Source: DT-110 sp030148525
GTDB lineage: Bacteria > Bacteroidota > Bacteroidia > Chitinophagales > Saprospiraceae
Direction of reading: 5' to 3'
Length of the DNA: 64,000 bases
Assembly (NCBI GenBank): GCA_965227445.1
Contig: OZ245751.1
Coordinates: 3,844,001-3,908,000, forward strand
Positions 58,821-64,000 of this stretch are shown here, in pieces. Every line of letters begins with the position of its first letter. Position 1 is the stretch's first letter. The notes below the pieces were generated by a model. The model saw nothing but the letters and a program-made list of their open reading frames with translations, had not been told where the DNA came from and did no database searches. The translations under genes and the position numbers were made by a program.

Positions 58821-61358
58821 CTAAAAGTCAAAACGGAGTCGCAGATTGATCCGACGGGAAGTCAGGTAATTGGGAATGGCATATTGCTGTTCGAAAACCG
58901 TTTTAATCCAGGTATTGCTGGCCTGGTTCTGGACCTGCATAAGGTTAAAGACCTCCAGGCTGGCCCAGGCATTTCGTGTGAAGCCCAGCCAGTGGTTGGG
59001 CTTTTGCTGACGCATTTCCTGGTCGAATAATTGAAACGAGAACCCTATATCTACCCGGTGGTAGGGATTGAAGCGATAGGTGTTGCGATACACCTGGTTA
59101 TTGCCGCGCAGACCGAAAGGCAGGCCGGTGCCCACGGTAAAGTTTAGATGCATTTTAAAGCGATCATTCTTGGGCAGGTAATCCTGAAAAAAAACGGACA
59201 GGGTCATCAATTGGTCAGTAGGCCGGGGCACGTCGTCGACCGGCGTACCTTCTTCTTCGCCTACTTCCCGCTCCAGGTGCTGTACATCGTTGAGCGATTC
59301 CCGGGCGCGAAGGAAAGACAGGTTGATCCAGCTTTCTGCATCGGGAACAAATTCCCCGTTGAGGCGGAAGTCGATGCCCGTCACGTAACCCGTAGCGTCA
59401 TTTTCGCCTGAGTAACGGATCCGCACGTTGTCGATATCGTAGGACACCAGGTCCCACATATTTTTGTAGTAGGCTTCCGTGATGAAGCGAAATTTTTTGG
59501 GATTATTTTTACCGAGGTAAAAATCCAGGGTCATACCACCGACGATATGAACCGACTTCTGTGATTGCAGGTTGGTATTGACGGTTCCGTCAGGACGTCG
59601 CAATTCCCGGTAAAAGGGCGATTGGTTATAAACCCCCGCTGCCAGCCGGTAACTTATGTCCCGACCGCTTTCCAAAGGCTTGTATAACAATTGGGCCCGG
59701 GGAGAAAGGAACAGTTCGTCGTTGAGGTCCCAATAAGAGGCACGTACCCCGGCCGACAATTTCCACTCGGCTTTACGCTCGTTCCGGAAGGTGTAGGTAT
59801 CCTGAAAATAGGCGGTAAAACGATTAGAGTTGAGCTGATTGCGGGTTTTCAGTACACTGAAGAGCTGTACCTCCCGGGGATCGAAGGGCAGGGAGTAACC
59901 GGCCGAGTCGAGGCGTTCCCATTCGTTGATGCGGTCATCGATCAACTCTCTTTGATACTTGGTGCTCCACTGCAGGAAATGCGAAGAGGTAACCTCCGGA
60001 TCGCTATGTCCTACCTGTAATTCAAGTCCTCCTTTAAGCTCCAGGTTTTGCACTTCTATATCCAGGAAATTGCGTACGTAGTTGTGCTGGGTTCCCGTAC
60101 CTAATTCGGCCAGAACCTCACCGAAGTCACCGCTGCCAAGATTGGATTCAATTTGGCGCAGGCTGTAATCACCGATGATGTCAAAACGCTCGTTTTCATC
60201 GGACCGATAGGTCGATCCTAATAACTTCAGGAACAGTGGATTTTTGGAACGGTCGGGGATATAGGTCAGGGAGACCCCACCCAGGGCCGTGGTGAAATCA
60301 TCGACCTCCTGTCCTTCAAATACCGAAAACAGCTGTAGGGCGAAATTAACCAGTCCGAAACCCGTCTCCCGGGAAACCGGTTGGAAACTATATTCAGCCC
60401 GATTGTAATTAGCCAGCACCCCCAGTTGCAGGTCCCGGCTGATATCGTAGGTAAGGTAGGTCTGAAGGTCGTAGAAATTGGGCACGTATTCTCCGGTGAC
60501 ATCCAGGGTTCCCAACAGGTAATTGGTCGTTTTGTAGCGTGCGCCGACCAGGTAACGGAATTTTCGGTAGCCATCGCCCCCCACGTCGAAGCTGCCCTCC
60601 AGGTGTGCGGTAGCTCCCAGCAGACTGGCACTCACCGAACCGCGAAGGGAATCGGGACGCTTGTATTTAATGTCCAGTACGGAGGACAATTTATCGCCGT
60701 AGCGAGCCTCAAATCCACCAGAAGAGAAGGACAAGTCGCGGATGAGGTCGATATTGGGGAAACTGAGCCCTTCCTGTTGTCCGGTGCGAATCAGTTGCGG
60801 TCGATAGATGGCAAAGTCATTGACGTAGACCAGGTTTTCGTCGTAATTACCCCCGCGAACATTGTATTGCGAGCTCAGTTCACCCCCGGTACCCGAGCTC
60901 GTGCCCAGCGCAATAGATGGCAAGAGGCTTTCGAAACTTCCGGAAGTAGTGGGTATCAGCTTGAGGGCTTCCACATCTTCCCGGATCATTCCCGCCTCCT
61001 GTAGCTTACTGGCTCGCACTACGACCTCCAGGTCACTCTCACGGGGTGCCAGCGCTACATCGATCTGGCGGGAAGAACCGGCCGGCATGGGGTCAATATC
61101 AATTCGTGACTCCTTGTAACCGATTCGCGTAAAAATCAGGACCAGGGATTGTTCGGCAGGCAGATTGATACTGTACCTCCCATTTTCGGCGGATTCTACG
61201 GCCGTCGTTTTACCCTCTACATATATGGTGACCAATTCGACCGGCTCCTCGGAAAGGGCATCGGTGACAATACCCGTTATTTGGGGCTGGTCCTGAGCGG
61301 AAATCGTCCCAAAACCAGCGAACAGGGAGAGCAGAACTATAACTAGTGAGCGCATCAA
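58821..61358 (-). CDS. TonB-dependent receptor with carboxypeptidase-like N-terminal domain
   Basis: 845 residues; signal peptide MMRSLVIVLLSLFAGFGTIS. Residues about 22-105 form a CarboxypepD-regulatory-like domain (ITGIVTDALSEEPVELVTIY). The plug follows (VEALKLIPTTSGSFESLLPS, ELSSQYNVRGGNYDENLVYV, YRPQLIRTGQQEGLSFPNID) and then the 22-strand barrel ending RRINLRLRFDF with a C-terminal Phe. Outer-membrane receptor, ligand unknown; no SusD-like partner is adjacent, so it is not a SusC-type pair. Confidence 0.92.
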   Translation of the reverse strand: MMRSLVIVLLSLFAGFGTISAQDQPQITGIVTDALSEEPVELVTIYVEGKTTAVESAENGRYSINLPAEQSLVLIFTRIGYKESRIDIDPMPAGSSRQIDVALAPRESDLEVVVRASKLQEAGMIREDVEALKLIPTTSGSFESLLPSIALGTSSGTGGELSSQYNVRGGNYDENLVYVNDFAIYRPQLIRTGQQEGLSFPNIDLIRDLSFSSGGFEARYGDKLSSVLDIKYKRPDSLRGSVSASLLGATAHLEGSFDVGGDGYRKFRYLVGARYKTTNYLLGTLDVTGEYVPNFYDLQTYLTYDISRDLQLGVLANYNRAEYSFQPVSRETGFGLVNFALQLFSVFEGQEVDDFTTALGGVSLTYIPDRSKNPLFLKLLGSTYRSDENERFDIIGDYSLRQIESNLGSGDFGEVLAELGTGTQHNYVRNFLDIEVQNLELKGGLELQVGHSDPEVTSSHFLQWSTKYQRELIDDRINEWERLDSAGYSLPFDPREVQLFSVLKTRNQLNSNRFTAYFQDTYTFRNERKAEWKLSAGVRASYWDLNDELFLSPRAQLLYKPLESGRDISYRLAAGVYNQSPFYRELRRPDGTVNTNLQSQKSVHIVGGMTLDFYLGKNNPKKFRFITEAYYKNMWDLVSYDIDNVRIRYSGENDATGYVTGIDFRLNGEFVPDAESWINLSFLRARESLNDVQHLEREVGEEEGTPVDDVPRPTDQLMTLSVFFQDYLPKNDRFKMHLNFTVGTGLPFGLRGNNQVYRNTYRFNPYHRVDIGFSFQLFDQEMRQQKPNHWLGFTRNAWASLEVFNLMQVQNQASNTWIKTVFEQQYAIPNYLTSRRINLRLRFDF

Positions 61359-61369
61359 GCAGCTATCTT

Positions 61370-61384
61370 TTTTTGCGAAAGCAT
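61370..61384 (-). promoter_or_regulatory. Leader element before the TonB-receptor gene
   Basis: Sense strand atgctttcgcaaaaaa, ending about 11 bases before the ATG at 61358. Confidence 0.42.
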
Positions 61385-61452
61385 ATCATGGAAAAAACTA
61401 CGAGAAGAAAACGACCACCCACGGCATGTGGTATACGTTACCTCATCCTTAA

Positions 61453-62130
61453 TCAGGCAAATCGCATGACTTCGCCACCAATGTCTTTGAGTTGACGAAT
61501 GGCTTTCGGGGGTTCTTCCGCTTTAAAAACGCTGCTTCCGGCAACGAGCACATTGGCTCCGGCCTGCAACAGCTTTTCCGCATTTTGCAAACCGACCCCA
61601 CCGTCGATCTCAATGTGGGGAGCGAGGTTCCGGACGGCGCACATTTCTTTCAATTGTTGCACTTTGGGGATGGTCCGGTAAATGAATTTTTGCCCTCCGA
61701 AGCCAGGATTTACCGACATGAGGCAAACGAGGTCCAGGTCCTCCAGTACATCTTCCAGTAACTGTACAGAGGTGTGTGGGTTAATTGCCACTCCCGCTTT
61801 GGCACCCGTATCCTTAATTTGTTGCAAGGTTCGGTGCAGATGAGGACATGCCTCGTAGTGTACGGTAATGATATCAGCTCCGGCTTTGCGGAAATCTTCC
61901 ACGTATCTTCCGGGATCCTCAATCATTAGGTGGACATCGAGTGGTTTGGTACAGATGCTGTTAATAGCATCAATAATGAACATGCCAAAAGTGATATTTG
62001 GCACGAATCGGCCATCCATTACATCCAAGTGGAGCCAGTCGGCCTCACTCTCATTGATCATGGAAATTTCTTCGGGAAGCTTGGAAAAATCTGCGGCCAG
62101 CAAGGACGGAGCAACGAGGTGCTTATTCAT
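61453..62130 (-). CDS. rpe: Ribulose-phosphate 3-epimerase
   Basis: 225 residues. LVAPSLLAADFSKLPEEISM, LHLDVMDGRFVPNITFG (metal and catalytic Asp), LDVHLMIEDPGRYVEDF, VCLMSVNPGFGGQKFI and HIEIDGGVGLQNAEKLL are the complete epimerase signature. Interconverts ribulose-5-P and xylulose-5-P in the pentose phosphate pathway. Full length and start agree with the family. Confidence 0.96.
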   Translation of the reverse strand: MNKHLVAPSLLAADFSKLPEEISMINESEADWLHLDVMDGRFVPNITFGMFIIDAINSICTKPLDVHLMIEDPGRYVEDFRKAGADIITVHYEACPHLHRTLQQIKDTGAKAGVAINPHTSVQLLEDVLEDLDLVCLMSVNPGFGGQKFIYRTIPKVQQLKEMCAVRNLAPHIEIDGGVGLQNAEKLLQAGANVLVAGSSVFKAEEPPKAIRQLKDIGGEVMRFA

Positions 62131-62666
62131 GGCAGGCAGTGTTTTTGCGCCATCGGCTTGAATAATGAGCCCTTTTAATGTACCTTGGGCTCGTTCTTAA
62201 CGTGCCGCTAAGGTATAAAAAAACCGGTCAGGAGACCTAACCGGTTACAAAAAGAGCTTTGAGAGGCTATCTACATACCATTCGGTGTCTCATTCGACAT
62301 CCGAATATTTCTTGATTATGATTTGTTCGTATCGGCCGCGGTACTATTCCTCCGGCTTTGATACAGCGAATGTTTTTTCTTTTCTCTTTGCAGGACATCT
62401 TTCTCTCCCGCTGACAATACAAATGTGCTACAAATTCTACCACTTTAGAAGTACATTTTAAGGATTTACTGGCACCCCTTTATGGCCTTCAAAAAATACA
62501 ATTTACTGCAAGTCAGTTTATTATGCCAAAACAAAACCTTATCTACTGGTTTTTTAAGGCCTATTTTTCGTCCAAAATCGCCCCGTTTTTTTTAATTTTT
62601 TTTCTATTTGCACTTTTTCCACACCTTCAGTAATATTTCATCCCGCTAAAGCATATTTGCAAAATA

Positions 62667-62716
62667 AAAATGGGCTTGACGAATTCTCACAGAAGAATCT
62701 ATCAAGCCCATTTTTT
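62667..62716 (+). terminator. Strong rho-independent terminator without an evident gene
   Basis: aaaatgggcttga (62667-62679) pairs with tcaagcccatttt (62702-62714), followed by further T's. On the plus strand no protein gene precedes it, so it may end a short RNA. Confidence 0.7.
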
Positions 62717-62865
62717 GTATGGTGTAGGAAAGAAGAAATAGTCTAGAAAAAAATGTAATCGGTTTGTAACCTGGAAGTGAGGGCTCCGTAAAAGACAAAT
62801 AGCGAATGAAAGAATTACTAAACTACAAGTGCTTGAGAGGCTATAAAAATTCTTGTCTTGATTAG

Positions 62866-62899
62866 AAGTTCGGTAGATAATGCCGAACTTTTTTTTTGG
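62866..62899 (+). terminator. Second terminator-like hairpin with T9 tail
   Basis: aagttcgg (62866-62873) pairs with ccgaactt (62883-62890), loop tagataatg, then a run of T's to 62898. Again no gene precedes it. Confidence 0.65.
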
Positions 62900-63276
62900 T
62901 TAGATTGGAAAAAAAAAGGGTACCGAAAATAAAATTTACGATACCCTTTCAACGCACTCATGAGATTATAACCTGTTTTTTTTGACCCCCAAAGGGGGGC
63001 CTTCACTGGGATTTCGATTTGTTAGTAGTGGTCGTCTAAAGGTCGTCGTTTTTCAAGGAATTATAACTTGCTTAGTGAGTCGCGTGAGGTCGCTGTATTG
63101 GGGGCTTTCCCCCTGCGTTCAATACAAATGTGCTGCAATTGTCGCACTTTACTAAGTACAATTCACTAACTTACTGGATCAGTAAAGCCGATCAAAAAAA
63201 ACATAAGTGGCTAAAATACAGCGTTTTGCGATAAAAAAATTCCGTGTTTCTGATTTTTAACCCCCAAAAAATTACT

Positions 63277-64000
63277 ATGGAACAAAGCAAAATAGTTCAG
63301 TATATCTCTAAAATGGAGCGCAAAGACCAGGACAAATTCACCCAATTCGTCGAAAGTCCCTACTTCAACCAGCACGAACCGACCCGCAAATTGCTCCACC
63401 TGATAGTAAAAGAGACCCAACGCAAGAAGCCCCGACTAGGAAAAGAGTATGTATTCGGTAAATTGTTCTCCGGCGAGGCATTCGACGAGCAGAAGCTCTA
63501 CAACCTCATGTCGAACCTCAAAAAGCTCTTACACCGATTCCTCGCCCAACAAGAATACGAAGAACAGCCCTTTCAGGAAGATCTGCACACCGTTAATTGG
63601 GCTTACGCCAAAAACCAATTCGATCTTTTTACCAACCGGGCCAAAAACCTCCACAAGAAGCTGGAAAAGATACCTTACCGTAATGAAGACTATTACTATA
63701 CGAAGTATCGTCTTCAGTTTATGCTCGGCTATTACGGCGGGCAATATGTCGACCGGTCGAAATCCGACCGCCTGCAGCATATGATGGATCACCTTGACAA
63801 GTACTACATTCTCGAAAAGCTCCGGAACTCCTGTCACCTTACCGCCCACGAATTCCTGATGAATACGACCTACAACTTTAGCCTGTTGGATCAGGTACTG
63901 GAATACGTCGAAAAGAATCTGGCTAAATACGTGGATGATTCATCCATCATGCTCTACTATTATGTCTTATTGACCTTACGGCACGATAGCTCCGAGTACT
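63277..64000 (+). CDS. Unrecognised protein, partial, continues past the window end
   Basis: ATG 63277 opens MEQSKIVQYISKMERKDQDK; 241 complete codons are seen with no stop by 64000. The sequence is charged and helical (YFNQHEPTRKLLHLIVKETQ, LYNLMSNLKKLLHRFLAQQE, YYYTKYRLQFMLGYYGGQYV) with many Tyr, Lys and Glu, and no signal peptide. It looks like a large helical-repeat cytoplasmic protein of a Bacteroidota-specific family. Codon use is like the neighbours. Function unknown. Confidence 0.8.
   Translation, partial: MEQSKIVQYISKMERKDQDKFTQFVESPYFNQHEPTRKLLHLIVKETQRKKPRLGKEYVFGKLFSGEAFDEQKLYNLMSNLKKLLHRFLAQQEYEEQPFQEDLHTVNWAYAKNQFDLFTNRAKNLHKKLEKIPYRNEDYYYTKYRLQFMLGYYGGQYVDRSKSDRLQHMMDHLDKYYILEKLRNSCHLTAHEFLMNTTYNFSLLDQVLEYVEKNLAKYVDDSSIMLYYYVLLTLRHDSSEY

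Larger units (their letters stand above)
62131..63276. other. 1.1-kb intergenic region with several hairpins and a duplicated segment
   Basis: No protein gene is convincing. Hairpins: gagccc/gggctc at 62167-62192; aaccggt/accggtt at about 62222-62247; the strong one at 62667-62716; aagttcgg/ccgaactt at 62866-62890; aaagggta/taccctt near 62917-62948; ccccc-aaa-ggggg at 62986-62998; ggggg-cttt-ccccc at 63100-63113. A segment with caatacaaatgtgctacaa occurs at about 62415-62475 and again, changed, at 63120-63180. Possible noncoding RNA locus; unproven. Confidence 0.5.

Noticed and set aside
62818..63006. 62-codon minus-strand frame
   Set aside because: Crosses two hairpins and T-tracts; composition basic/aromatic from AT-rich DNA; no family feature.

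Overview
The window looks like a chromosomal segment of a Bacteroidota bacterium, most likely of the Saprospiria/Lewinella type. The reasons are: a diheme peroxidase ending in a type IX secretion (Por) sorting domain, a carboxypeptidase-like plus TonB receptor architecture, a sortilin-like BNR protein, an HU-CCDC81/SPOR protein, short Crp/Fnr regulators, S23-type four-helix-bundle protein, lack of Shine-Dalgarno sites and many short lipoprotein signals. No tRNA, rRNA, phage or CRISPR array was seen. The genus is an inference; no database was consulted.

Layout. 0-37 kb is loosely packed: secreted or lipid-anchored hydrolases and binding proteins (sortilin-like BNR protein, two alpha/beta hydrolases, PHB-depolymerase-like esterase, GH3/PA14 beta-glucosidase, Gfo/Idh oxidoreductase, diheme peroxidase, MBL hydrolase, M48-like metalloprotease with four C-terminal repeats, KptA, VOC protein, Crp/Fnr regulator, two MDR reductases, a large Cys-rich secreted protein), separated by long repeat-filled spacers. 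37-64 kb is denser and more housekeeping: metK, FAA hydrolase, trpS, ridA, YceD-rpmF, HU/SPOR protein, hemL with a two-component system, EI24-type membrane protein, fused trehalose-6-P synthase/phosphatase, rpsP, an IS4-type insertion sequence, OsmC, a TonB-dependent receptor, rpe and the start of an unrecognised large protein.

The striking content is non-coding. Nearly every long spacer is written in seven-base words (ACTGNNN, GCATTNA, GCGTSGA, CTTACGG, GTTTGRG, CAGTNNN, AT-rich heptamers). A macrosatellite at 14.75-16.8 kb has nine units of 251/244/230 bp whose lengths differ by multiples of seven; single and inverted copies lie elsewhere, and one shows a compensatory change in a hairpin. 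Two identical 285-bp MITEs with perfect 18-bp terminal inverted repeats occur at 22.4 and 41.3 kb, and a terminal scar at 50.5 kb supplies stop codons for two convergent genes. A short hairpin-like element (GCYTTTCGSCAAAAA) recurs a few bases upstream of start codons, and paired opposite heptamer arrays form long hairpins between co-oriented genes; the IS4 element sits inside one. Protein functions are assigned from motifs read by eye; repeat statements are read directly from the bases.
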